DNA of 36,255 nt from Streptosporangium pseudovulgare (lineage in GTDB: Bacteria; Actinomycetota; Actinomycetes; Streptosporangiales; Streptosporangiaceae): the NCBI RefSeq assembly GCF_014648055.1, contig NZ_BMQJ01000036.1:1-36255 (forward strand), in the 5' to 3' direction. Numbering within the stretch: position 1 is the first letter of the stretch; every line of letters starts with the position of its first letter. The notes beneath the pieces were generated by a model that saw only the letters and a list, made by a program, of their open reading frames with translations, was not told where the DNA came from and did not search any database. Below, piece by piece: positions 6,706 through 17,080 of this stretch. The position numbers were made by a program, and so were the translations under genes.

Positions 6706-8778
6706 ATGCCCGCACACCAGCTGGCCCCCGACATAGCCGACGATCCCGACGACCCCGACCACTCCGTCCGTTCCGCCGGTCCCGGCGACGGCGCGGACAC
6801 CGCGGCGGTCCTCGAAGCCGAGCGACGGCACCTGGCCGTCTCCCGGGCGGCGCTGCGCGCGATGCGCGAGCACGCTCAGTCCCTGTCCTCCGACGCCGCC
6901 GGCGACTGGGTCTCCCAGCAGATCCTCCAGGCGCTGCTGGACCAGCGCGTCGCGGCGCTCGCCGACCACTCGGGCACCCCCCTGTTCTTCGGCCGCCTCG
7001 ACCGCACCGGGGGCGACGACCTCCCCGGCACCATCTACGTCGGGCGCCGGCACGTCCACGACGAGCGCAGCCGTCCCCTGGTGATCGACTGGCGGGCGCC
7101 GGTCTCACGGGCGTTCTACCAGGCCACCCCGGCCGACCCGATGGGCGTGGAGCTGCGCCGCCGGTTCGGCTACCACGGCGGCGACCTGACCGCCTACGAG
7201 GACGAGCCGCTCACCGGGGGCGCCGTCCTGGCGCAGAGCAGGATCCTCACCGAGGAGATCGAGCGTCCCCGCTCCGGCCCGATGCGCGACATCGTCGCGA
7301 CGATCCAGCCCGACCAGGACGAGATCGTCCGGTCCGGGCTGGGCGGCACGGTGTGCGTCCAGGGGGCGCCCGGCACCGGGAAGACCGCCGTCGGCCTGCA
7401 CCGGGCCGCCTACCTGCTGTTCACCCACCGGGAGAAGCTCGCCAGGTCCGGCGTGATGATCGTCGGCCCGAACCGCGCCTTCCTCGCCTACATCTCCTCG
7501 GTGCTGCCCGCACTGGGCGAGGTCAAGGTCGACCAGACCACCGTCGCGGGGATCCTCGGCGAGTACGCCGCGCCGGAGGACCCCGCCGTCGGCACGGTCA
7601 AGGGCGACGCGCGGATGGCTCCGGTGCTGCGCCGCGCCCTGTGGACGCACGTCGTCAAGCCGACCGAGGGCCTGCTGTTCACCAAGGGCGTCAACCGCTA
7701 CCGGGTCGCCGACCACGAGGTCCGCGAGATCGTCGCCTCGCTGCGCGGCACCACCCGCTACGGCCCCGGCCGCGCGGCCCTCGCCCAGCGGCTGGCCCAC
7801 ATGGTGCTGGTCCGGATGGAGCAGCGCGGCGAGTCACCCGACGACCGGGTGCAGGACGCCGTGGCCCGGTCCAAGCCGGTCAAGCAGCTCGTGGACGCCG
7901 TGTGGCCCAAGCTGACCCCGCAGCAGGTGCTCCACCGGCTGTTCAGTGACCCCGCGTTCCTCGCCGCCGCCGCGAAGGACGACCTCACCGCCGACGAGCA
8001 GGCCCTGCTGCTGTGGGCCAAGCCGGCCAAGTCGCACCGCTCGGCGAAGTGGTCGGCGGCCGACGGCGCGCTGATGGACGAGCTGGCCGACCTGATCGAG
8101 CGGACGCCCTCCCTGGGGCACCTGGTGGTGGACGAGGCCCAGGACCTGTCGGCGATGCAGCTGCGGGCGCTCGGGCGGCGGTGCCGTACCGGGTCGGCCA
8201 CCGTACTCGGCGACCTGGCGCAGGGCACCACCCCCTGGTCGGCCCGCTCGTGGACGGAGGTCCTCGCCCACCTGGGCTTCGAGAGCGGCGCCGTCACCGA
8301 GCTGACCCTTGGCTTCCGCGTGCCCCGCGAGGTCCTCGACTACGCCGCCCGGCTGCTGCCCGACGTCGCCCCCGGCCTGGCCGCGCCCCGCTCGCTGCGG
8401 CCCGGTGCGGGCTCCCTGACGGTACGGCGGGTGCCCGACCTCGCCGCGTCCCTGCCGGAGGCGGCGCGAGAGATCCTGACGCGGGAGGGGTCGATCGGCG
8501 TGATCGTCCCGGACGCCTCGGTCGCCGCCGTGTCGGCGTCCCTGGCCGGCCTGGACCACCGGGTGCTGGGCCCCGACTCCGTCGAGGAGCACCGTCTGCT
8601 GGTGGTGCCGGCGTCCCTGGCCAAGGGCCTGGAGTACGACCACGTGATCGTGGCCGAGCCTGCCGACATCGTGGACGCCGAACCGCGCGGCCTGGCCCGC
8701 CTCTACGTGGTCCTCACCCGCGCGGTCACCTCGTTGACCGTCCTGCACGCCCGGGATCTGCCTCCGCTTCTGCGCTGA
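6706..8778 (+). CDS. helR: HelR/HelD-type RNA polymerase recycling ATPase
   Basis: A 690-residue UvrD/Rep-like SF1 ATPase of the HelD class, which removes or recycles stalled RNA polymerase; HelR members also protect polymerase from rifamycins. The N-terminal helical part (RRHLAVSRAALRAMREHAQ) is short. The family segment IYVGRRHVHDE ... VIDWRAPVSRAFYQA precedes motif I GAPGTGKT at residues 220-227. Motif II DEAQD is at 476-480, followed by LGDLAQGTTPW, TLGFRVP, and near the C-terminus ASLAKGLEYDHVIV and LYVVLTRAV. ATG 6706 has GGGAGG seven bases upstream. It is monocistronic, with its own promoter and a strong terminator. HelR rather than classical HelD is judged from overall likeness. Confidence 0.85.
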   Translation: MPAHQLAPDIADDPDDPDHSVRSAGPGDGADTAAVLEAERRHLAVSRAALRAMREHAQSLSSDAAGDWVSQQILQALLDQRVAALADHSGTPLFFGRLDRTGGDDLPGTIYVGRRHVHDERSRPLVIDWRAPVSRAFYQATPADPMGVELRRRFGYHGGDLTAYEDEPLTGGAVLAQSRILTEEIERPRSGPMRDIVATIQPDQDEIVRSGLGGTVCVQGAPGTGKTAVGLHRAAYLLFTHREKLARSGVMIVGPNRAFLAYISSVLPALGEVKVDQTTVAGILGEYAAPEDPAVGTVKGDARMAPVLRRALWTHVVKPTEGLLFTKGVNRYRVADHEVREIVASLRGTTRYGPGRAALAQRLAHMVLVRMEQRGESPDDRVQDAVARSKPVKQLVDAVWPKLTPQQVLHRLFSDPAFLAAAAKDDLTADEQALLLWAKPAKSHRSAKWSAADGALMDELADLIERTPSLGHLVVDEAQDLSAMQLRALGRRCRTGSATVLGDLAQGTTPWSARSWTEVLAHLGFESGAVTELTLGFRVPREVLDYAARLLPDVAPGLAAPRSLRPGAGSLTVRRVPDLAASLPEAAREILTREGSIGVIVPDASVAAVSASLAGLDHRVLGPDSVEEHRLLVVPASLAKGLEYDHVIVAEPADIVDAEPRGLARLYVVLTRAVTSLTVLHARDLPPLLR

Positions 8779-8861
8779 CGCGGGCCGCGGCCGGCCCGCG
8801 GAAAAGGGCCGAGGAAAAGGGCCGGAGAAAAAGGCGGAAAAGGACAGCGGAAAAACGGAAA

Positions 8862-8887
8862 GGCGGCCCCGGAGATCCGGGGCCGCC
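8862..8887. terminator. Bidirectional terminator between helR and groEL
   Basis: A perfect 11-bp stem (GGCGGCCCCGG / CCGGGGCCGCC) with loop AGAT lies between the convergent genes. The left flank is A-rich, so the groEL-strand RNA has U-rich stretches after the stem. Confidence 0.8.
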
Positions 8888-8911
8888 TTCTCGTTCGCGT
8901 GAGACGACGGA

Positions 8912-10537
<1,626 letters not shown>

Positions 10538-10646
10538 ACGGCTAGACCTCCCGAACACAGGGTGGCTTGCACCGGATCGAGCCGACGCCCGCGACGGCAT
10601 CGGATCCGCGACTCCGTTCGGCGGATCCCATCGCCCCGATCCAGGG

Positions 10647-10673
10647 TTGGCACTCACCCGTGGGGAGTGCCAA
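10647..10673. promoter_or_regulatory. CIRCE element 1 (HrcA operator)
   Basis: TTGGCACTC-N9-GAGTGCCAA is a perfect inverted repeat with the nine-base CIRCE spacing. It lies about 110 bases upstream of the groEL start codon, probably just after the transcription start. Confidence 0.9.
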
Positions 10674-10681
10674 CAAACTAT

Positions 10682-10708
10682 TTAGCACTCTACCCTGCCG
10701 AGTGCAAG
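10682..10708. promoter_or_regulatory. CIRCE element 2 and groEL promoter region
   Basis: TTAGCACTC-N9-GAGTGCAAG has one consensus arm and one arm with two changes. On the minus strand TTGCAC at its right end could be a -35 box, with TAAATA 17 bases further, so HrcA bound here would sit on the promoter. Confidence 0.75.
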
Positions 10709-10851
10709 CGACGCCGCGTTGACCTGCCCTGGGAGGTGGCGACCTCACGCGCCCCGGCGCGGCCGCCGCTTCACTCGGCCTCGCCCCGGCGGCCACGCCG
10801 TACGGCGGAGTCCGGCCCCGGTACGACGGAGCCCGGCCCTGTCACGGCGAG

Positions 10852-10887
10852 GGCCCGGCCCGCCGAGGGGACACGGCGGACCGGGCC
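10852..10887 (-). terminator. Possible terminator downstream of the cold-shock gene
   Basis: Thirteen-base arms GGCCCGGCCCGCC and GGCGGACCGGGCC pair with one mismatch around a ten-base loop, about 80 bases past the cold-shock stop codon. No U-run follows. Confidence 0.4.
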
Positions 10888-10968
10888 GGCGCGCCGAGGG
10901 CCCGCGTGGACTGCGCTGCCACGGGGGCCGTCCGGCACGCCCCTGCGCACCTCAAGGAAACGGCTGCC

Positions 10969-11169
10969 TCAGACGGCCCGGACGGACTCCGCCTGCGGAC
11001 CCTTCTGCCCCTGGGTGATCTCGAACTCGACCCGCTGGCCCTGTTCGAGTGAGCGATAGCCGTCCATCATGATCGCGGAGTAATGGACGAACACATCCTT
11101 ACCACCGTCTACCGCGATGAAGCCGTAGCCCTTGTCCGCGTTGAACCATTTGACGGTGCCTTGCGCCAC
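10969..11169 (-). CDS. Cold-shock protein (CspA family)
   Basis: A 66-residue single cold-shock domain that binds single-stranded RNA or DNA and melts RNA structure. RNP1 is KGYGFI at residues 13-18 and RNP2 VFVHY at 26-30; the protein opens MAQGTVKWFN, as in the family. The start is GTG, with AGGAG eight bases upstream. A probable promoter lies about 110 bases upstream, giving a long leader such as cold-shock genes often use for temperature control. It sits between groEL and the sulfur-carrier gene on the same strand but has its own spacing on both sides, so it is probably transcribed alone. Confidence 0.95.
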   Translation of the reverse strand: MAQGTVKWFNADKGYGFIAVDGGKDVFVHYSAIMMDGYRSLEQGQRVEFEITQGQKGPQAESVRAV

Positions 11170-11423
11170 TTCCGACTCCTCTTACTGGACTTGAGGACGT
11201 CGCCCATTCCTCTCGCAACGCCCTCAATCTCCGAGGCGGACACATCGCCTGCGTCGATCGTTCTCGACCATACCTGTGGTACGCCGTAGGGCAACAGAGT
11301 CAACCAGCAAACTGCCGCTTTACGTACGAATACAGCACGAGAACATAGTTTTGCTATCCAGGCCCGCTGATCAAATATTGCATTATTTCATCAAGCGCCG
11401 ATATGGACACCCTCCCGAAAGCG
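11170..11423. other. Cold-shock leader and AT-richer spacer
   Basis: No gene is seen. The left part is the presumed long 5' leader of the cold-shock gene. The part from about 11310 to 11400 is unusually AT-rich for this genome and contains a small ATAG-TTTTG-CTAT inverted repeat of unknown meaning. Confidence 0.45.
11276..11303 (-). promoter_or_regulatory. Probable cold-shock gene promoter
   Basis: On the minus strand TTGACT is followed after 16 bases by TACCAC. TATGGT slightly downstream is an alternative -10. Either gives a leader of roughly 100 bases. Confidence 0.4.
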
Positions 11424-11459
11424 CGACACCCGCCCCGAACTGGATCGGGGCGGGTGTCG
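11424..11459 (-). terminator. Terminator of the metM-metO unit
   Basis: A perfect 14-bp stem (CGACACCCGCCCCG / CGGGGCGGGTGTCG) with an eight-base loop begins about 45 bases past the sulfur-carrier stop codon. Confidence 0.75.
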
Positions 11460-11503
11460 GCGGGCGCCGTACGGCACGGCGGCCCGGAACGTGGAGGGCC
11501 GGA

Positions 11504-11779
11504 TCAGCCCCCGGCGACCGCCGGGATGATGGAGACCTGGACGCCCGACGGCGTGACGGTGTCCAGGTTGTCGGCGAAGCGGACATCCTCGTCACCGACG
11601 TAGACGTTGACGAACCGGCGAATCTTGCCGGAGTCGTCAAGAATCCGGGCGCCGATCCCGGGGAAGTCGGCGTCGAGTTTCCGCAGCACGTCGCGGAGGG
11701 TCTCACCCTCGGCGTTCACCTCGGCCGCACCACCGGTGTACGTCCGGAGAATCGTCGGAATCCGTACAGAGACACTCAT
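11504..11779 (-). CDS. metO: CysO/ThiS/MoaD-like sulfur-carrier protein (probable MetO)
   Basis: A 91-residue ubiquitin-fold protein ending in the family's VAGG tail, whose terminal glycine is adenylated and turned into a thiocarboxylate. The sequence follows mycobacterial CysO closely (VRIPTILRTYTGG, RRFVNVYVGDEDVRF, VSIIPAVAGG). CysO serves cysteine synthesis with CysM. Here the partner gene 23 bases upstream is a threonine-synthase-like enzyme under a SAM riboswitch, which matches the Streptomyces MetM/MetO pair, where the carrier gives sulfur to O-phosphohomoserine. The AAAGG site upstream supports the ATG. The activating enzyme and any JAMM protease are not in the window. A CysO role in cysteine synthesis is the alternative. 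Confidence 0.88.
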   Translation of the reverse strand: MSVSVRIPTILRTYTGGAAEVNAEGETLRDVLRKLDADFPGIGARILDDSGKIRRFVNVYVGDEDVRFADNLDTVTPSGVQVSIIPAVAGG

Positions 11780-11802
11780 TATTAAGCACCTTTCCGGTGA
11801 TT

Positions 11803-13092
11803 TCAGGCGATGACCGAACGGAATTCGTCAAGCGAGGGGCGGATGACGGCGGTGGGACGGGCCTCGCCCGCCACCGCGTCGAGGGTCTTCAGGCCGTCGC
11901 CGGTGTTGAGCACCACGGTCTCGGCGTCGGGGTCGAGCCGCCCCTCGGCGACCAGCTTGCGCAGCACGCCGACCGTGACGCCGCCGGCGGTCTCGGCGAA
12001 GATGCCCTCGGTCCTGGCCAGCAGCCTGATCGCGTCGACGATCTCGGCGTCCGTGACGTCCTCCACCGCGCCGCCGGTGCGCCGGGCGATGTCCAGCACG
12101 TAGGGGCCGTCGGCCGGGTTGCCGATGGCCAGCGACTTGGCGATCGTCTCCGGCCGCACCGGGCGGATCACGTCGTGGCCCGCCTTGTAGGCGGCCGAGA
12201 CCGGGGAGCAGCCCTCGGCCTGGGCGGCGAAGATCCGGTACGGCCTCTCCTCGACCAGCCCGAGCGCGATCAGTTCCTTGAACCCCTTGTCGATCTTCGT
12301 GAGCTGGGAGCCGGACGCCACCGGGACGACGATCTGGTCGGGGATCCGCCAGCCGAGCTGCTCGGCGATCTCGTACGCCAGGGTCTTGGAGCCCTCGGCG
12401 TAGTACGGGCGCAGGTTGACGTTGACGAAGCCCCACCGCTCGCCCAGCTCGTCGCCGATGAGCTCCGAGCAGAAGCGGTTGACGTCGTCGTAGGTGCCCT
12501 CGATGCCGACGAGCCTCCCGCCGTACACCGAGGCCATGACGATCTTGGCCTGCTCCAGGTCGGCGGGGATGAACACGCAGGCGTCCAGCCCGGCCCGGGC
12601 GGCGGCCGCGGTCACCGCGCCGGCGAGGTTACCGGTGGAGGAGCACGACAGGGTGTGGAAGCCGAAGTTGCGGGCCGCCTCGACGGCGATGGCGACCACG
12701 CGGTCCTTGAACGAGTGGGTCGGGTTGCCCGAGTCGTCCTTCACGTGCAGCGAGCGCAGGCCCAGCTCGCGGGCGAGGTTGCCGGCGTTGACGAGCCTGG
12801 TCCAGCCGGGCGCCATGTTGGGCCGGGCGGCGACGCCGTCCGGGACCGGCAGCAGCGCGCGGTACCGCCAGATGCTCGCCGGGCCGGCGGCGATCTGCTC
12901 GCGCGTGACGCGCCCGAAGTCGTAGGCGACCTCCAGGGGGCCGAAACACTCGATACAGGCGAAGCTCGGGCCGAGGTCGTAGCGGGTGCCGCACTCCCGG
13001 CAGGACAGGGCCACGGCGGGGCCGAAGCGGCCGTCGAGCGCGGTGTCGGCGGAGACGGAGGCGGTGGGGATCTCTGTTTCTGCGAGCGCCAT
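11803..13092 (-). CDS. metM: Threonine-synthase-family PLP enzyme, probable MetM (homocysteine-forming)
   Basis: A 429-residue fold-type II PLP enzyme that automated annotation would call threonine synthase (ThrC). Residues 31-49 form a zinc-ribbon pattern CRECG ... CIECF. The PLP lysine is K129 in THSFKDR and the phosphate-binding loop is SSTGNLAG from 151. Actinobacterial ThrC of the hom-thrC-thrB operon is, as I recall, shorter and lacks the ribbon. A SAM-I riboswitch in the leader and a sulfur-carrier gene directly downstream fit MetM, which converts O-phosphohomoserine plus carrier thiocarboxylate to homocysteine. No hom or thrB is adjacent. The ATG follows GAGGGAAAGG. Family is certain; MetM over ThrC is a strong inference. 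Confidence 0.85.
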   Translation of the reverse strand: MALAETEIPTASVSADTALDGRFGPAVALSCRECGTRYDLGPSFACIECFGPLEVAYDFGRVTREQIAAGPASIWRYRALLPVPDGVAARPNMAPGWTRLVNAGNLARELGLRSLHVKDDSGNPTHSFKDRVVAIAVEAARNFGFHTLSCSSTGNLAGAVTAAAARAGLDACVFIPADLEQAKIVMASVYGGRLVGIEGTYDDVNRFCSELIGDELGERWGFVNVNLRPYYAEGSKTLAYEIAEQLGWRIPDQIVVPVASGSQLTKIDKGFKELIALGLVEERPYRIFAAQAEGCSPVSAAYKAGHDVIRPVRPETIAKSLAIGNPADGPYVLDIARRTGGAVEDVTDAEIVDAIRLLARTEGIFAETAGGVTVGVLRKLVAEGRLDPDAETVVLNTGDGLKTLDAVAGEARPTAVIRPSLDEFRSVIA

Positions 13093-13108
13093 GAAGCGAG
13101 GCCTTTCC

Positions 13109-13244
13109 CTCATCTTCGTCCGCGACCACCCTGGTCGCGAACCGGAATTGGCACCTGTCCCGGCCGACCCCGCCATGTCGCGAGTTTGAACCGAGAGGGT
13201 TGCCGGGGCTTCGCAGGGCCGGTCCCTCCACCCCTCTGGATGAG
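13109..13244 (-). promoter_or_regulatory. SAM-I (S-box) riboswitch
   Basis: The minus-strand RNA shows all conserved parts of the SAM-I aptamer in order: P1 CTCATC pairing with GATGAG at the far end, AGAGGGGTGGAGGGA, CCGGCCC, GAAGCCCCGGCAACC, AGGTGCCAATTCC, and a P4 hairpin CGCGACCA-GGG-TGGTCGCG. The 3' arm of P1 runs straight into GAGGGAAAGG, the ribosome site of the downstream gene, and only 16 bases separate P1 from the ATG. No terminator hairpin with a U-run fits between. This favours SAM-induced block of translation initiation. Confidence 0.95.
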
Positions 13245-13429
13245 CAATATGAAGTTGTGGGCCCGATGGACGGGTCTCCTGCACCTTACCCCGGCCATCG
13301 GGTGTTCCGACCGGATGTCTCACTCCGCGAGACGGCCGGTGTCATCCCCCGGACAATGGCGCGCCCGTCACGGGCGGCGGCACCCCGGGAGGAAGGGGCG
13401 GGATCTCCGGGGAACGCCCGGCCGGGCCC

Positions 13430-13987
13430 TCAGAAGCCGTAGGCGTCGCCCAGGGCGCCCTGGACGTACTTGCGCGCCTGGTGGATGCGCGACTTGGCGG
13501 TGCCGAGCGGGATGCCGAGCTGCTCGGCCACCTCGCTGTAGTCGAGCTGGCAGATGTCGCGCAGCACCAGCGCCTGGGCGAGGTCGGGCTTCTCCGCCTC
13601 CAGCGCCTCCATCGCGTCCAGCAGGTCGAGCCGCGACCCGGCGATCACGCTCACCCGGGCGACGTCGGGCCGCTGCACCGGCAGCTCGTCGGAGCTCTGC
13701 TCGGCCGAACGCCGCTTCAGCGAGCGGTAGGTGGTGCGGGCGCAGTTGGCGGTGATGATGTGCAGCCACGTGCTGAAGCGGGCGCGCCCCTCGAACCGGC
13801 CGATGTTCCGCGCCACCGCCAGCAGCGTGTCCTGGCACGCCTCCTCGGCGTCCTGCCGGTAGGGAAGGATCCGGCCGCAGTGCCGGAGGATGTCGGGTTC
13901 GATCCGCCTCAGCAGTTCGCCGAGCGCGCGGTGATCACCTCGGGCGGCCAGCCGGGCCAGTTCCTCGGTCGTCTCGTCCAGCGCCAT
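13430..13987 (-). CDS. ECF-type RNA polymerase sigma factor
   Basis: A 185-residue group IV sigma factor. Region 2 spans about residues 25-92, including DAEEACQDTLLAVARNIGRFEG and FSTWLHIITANCARTTYRSLKRR; region 4 spans about 122-178 with YSEVAEQLGIPLGTAKSRIHQARK, the helix-turn-helix for -35 recognition. Regions 1 and 3 are absent, as expected. ATG 13987 has AGGAG six bases upstream; a GTG at 14011 is an alternative. No anti-sigma factor or zinc-binding partner adjoins, so how it is held inactive is not visible. It is divergent from the GT20 gene. Target promoters cannot be told from the window. Confidence 0.92.
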   Translation of the reverse strand: MALDETTEELARLAARGDHRALGELLRRIEPDILRHCGRILPYRQDAEEACQDTLLAVARNIGRFEGRARFSTWLHIITANCARTTYRSLKRRSAEQSSDELPVQRPDVARVSVIAGSRLDLLDAMEALEAEKPDLAQALVLRDICQLDYSEVAEQLGIPLGTAKSRIHQARKYVQGALGDAYGF

Positions 13988-14215
13988 CACGAGCTCCTGA
14001 TCGACGGTCACGGTCGATCGCCATCCTAAGCTCCGGCGGCCCTTTCCTTGGCGTCACCTTGACCGTCCCCCCGTTCCCGGCGGCTCCGGCGGCCCGGCGG
14101 CCCGGGGCGCGATCCCCCCTGGGAACCCGCACAGGTGGAAGACCAGGGCATTTTGCACGAGGCCCGGCTAACCTTTCAGTCCAGGCAAGCGCGTCCCTCT
14201 GCCGAAGGGATCCTG

Positions 14216-15643
<1,428 letters not shown>

Positions 15644-15666
15644 ACGCCCGGCCCGGCGCCGGCGCC

Positions 15667-16455
15667 CTAGCGGTCCGTTCCCCCGGCCTCGATCGCGTCG
15701 GCGATCGAGGCGAACAGCTTCATCACCCCGTCGGGACCGTCCACCACGATGTCGGCCTCCACCTCCAGCTCGGCCGACCCGCTGAACACCGTCACGCCGG
15801 GCAGGCCCGACGCCCGTACGGCCTCGAACGCCGCGATGTCCCCGAGGTCGTCACCGGCGAACAGCACCGAGCGCGCGCCGCGCTCGCGCAGGAACGCGCC
15901 GAGCGCCTTCCCCTTGTCCATCCCCGGCGGCCGCAGCTCCAGGACGAACTTGCCCGGCTCCACCGCCAGCCCGGTCTCGACGGCCAGCTCGGCGATCGGG
16001 TCGCGCAGCGCGACGAATACGCCCTGGGGGTCGTGGGCCCGCCGGGTGTGCACGGCCAGCGCCCGCTCCTTGTCCTCGACCACGACCCCGCCGAACGGCT
16101 CGACCAGCCGGGGCAGGTCCGCCCGTGCCCGGTCCAGGCCGGGGTGCGGCGGCGGCGAGGTGACCGTGCCCGCCTCCCAGCGTTCGAGGCCGTAGTGGCC
16201 GAGCACGACGACCCCGGGTATCCCGGCCAGGGAGCCGTACTCCACGGCGGTGGCCGCCGGGCGGCCGGTGACGACCGCCACGGCGCCGACCAGGCGGCCG
16301 AGCCTGGTCAGTACGGCGACGCCGTCCGGATGGATCCTGGCGTCGGCGGGGTCGGGCACGATCGGGGCGAGCGTGCCGTCGAAGTCCACCCCGATCACCG
16401 CCCCCGCGGGGTCGGCCGTGATCGCGCGCAGTCCGTCAGGGAAGTCAGTGGTCAT
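15667..16455 (-). CDS. otsB: Trehalose-6-phosphate phosphatase
   Basis: A 262-residue HAD-superfamily phosphatase that releases trehalose from trehalose-6-phosphate. The nucleophile motif DFDGT is at residues 24-28, the threonine motif is in AVVTGRP, the cap has GHYGLERW, and the acidic motif is LFAGDDLGDIAAFE. ELRPPGMDKGKAL is the family substrate loop. Length is typical. It converges on the GT20 gene with only 23 bases between stop codons, so the two share a function but not a transcript. The ATG is preceded by a purine-rich GGAGCGAGCGAG stretch. Confidence 0.92.
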   Translation of the reverse strand: MTTDFPDGLRAITADPAGAVIGVDFDGTLAPIVPDPADARIHPDGVAVLTRLGRLVGAVAVVTGRPAATAVEYGSLAGIPGVVVLGHYGLERWEAGTVTSPPPHPGLDRARADLPRLVEPFGGVVVEDKERALAVHTRRAHDPQGVFVALRDPIAELAVETGLAVEPGKFVLELRPPGMDKGKALGAFLRERGARSVLFAGDDLGDIAAFEAVRASGLPGVTVFSGSAELEVEADIVVDGPDGVMKLFASIADAIEAGGTDR

Positions 16456-16560
16456 GCTCGCTCGCTCCGTCGTCGGCCCGGCCGTCTCGCCGGATCACCG
16501 GCTCACCGTCGTCTCACCGGCTCGCCCGGCGTCCGCCGGGGTGCCCGCTCGCAGTGCCGT

Positions 16561-16595
16561 ACCCCTCTATTTGATGATTTATCCGAAATAGGGGT
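16561..16595 (-). terminator. Hairpin at the end of the DUF3263 gene
   Basis: ACCCCTCTATTT pairs with AAATAGGGGT with a two-base bulge around a loop containing the stop codon. It is AT-richer than the surroundings. Confidence 0.4.
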
Positions 16596-16965
16596 CATCA
16601 CCGGGGTCACCGGGCGGCACGCCGGGTGAGGCGTCGGACGGGGAGGAGGCGCCGGGCGGGGCCGCCGGGCCGGCGCGGCGGACGTCCCGGTCGCGGCGGC
16701 GCGTCTCGCGGAGCCGGCGCAGGCGCTTGACGAGCATCGGGTCGTGGGCCAGCGCCTCCGGCCGGTCGACGAGCTCGCCGAGCAGCTGGTAGTAGCGGGT
16801 GGCCGAGACGCCGAAGGTCTGCCGGATGGCCTGCTCCTTCGCGCCGGGACGGCGCCACCACCGGCGCTCGAAGGCCAGCAGCTCCCGCTCCCGTTCGGTG
16901 AGGGCACGGGCGTCCGGCTCGCGTCCGGCGCCGGCGTCGTCGCCGGGGATCGGTGCGCCGTCCAT
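16579..16965 (-). CDS. DUF3263 protein
   Basis: A 128-residue protein with the actinobacterial DUF3263 core: ERERELLAFERRWWRRPGAKEQAIR, then FGVSATRYYQLLGELVD and DPMLVKRLRRLRE. The core looks like a helix-turn-helix (AIRQTFGVSATRYYQLL), so DNA binding is plausible, but no function is established to my knowledge. The first 20 and last 30 residues are disordered, the tail rich in Pro, Ser and Gly and ending DDPYFG. The ATG has GAGGAGG upstream. It lies between otsB and the divergent SAM hydrolase gene as a single-gene unit. Confidence 0.88.
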   Translation of the reverse strand: MDGAPIPGDDAGAGREPDARALTERERELLAFERRWWRRPGAKEQAIRQTFGVSATRYYQLLGELVDRPEALAHDPMLVKRLRRLRETRRRDRDVRRAGPAAPPGASSPSDASPGVPPGDPGDDPYFG

Positions 16966-17066
16966 CGCCCTCCTCCTCGGTCGGGCGCCCGGCGACCACG
17001 CCGGGCGCGCGCCCGGAAGTCAGGATAGTCCGGAATTTCTGTCTGTTCACGGCGGAGGCCCCGACG

Positions 17067-17072
17067 TACAGT
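17067..17072 (+). promoter_or_regulatory. Putative -10 element of the SAM hydrolase gene
   Basis: TACAGT ends eight bases before the GTG start, consistent with a leaderless or near-leaderless transcript. TGTTCA about 17 bases upstream is a weak -35 candidate. Confidence 0.4.
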
Positions 17073-17080
17073 CACCAGGT

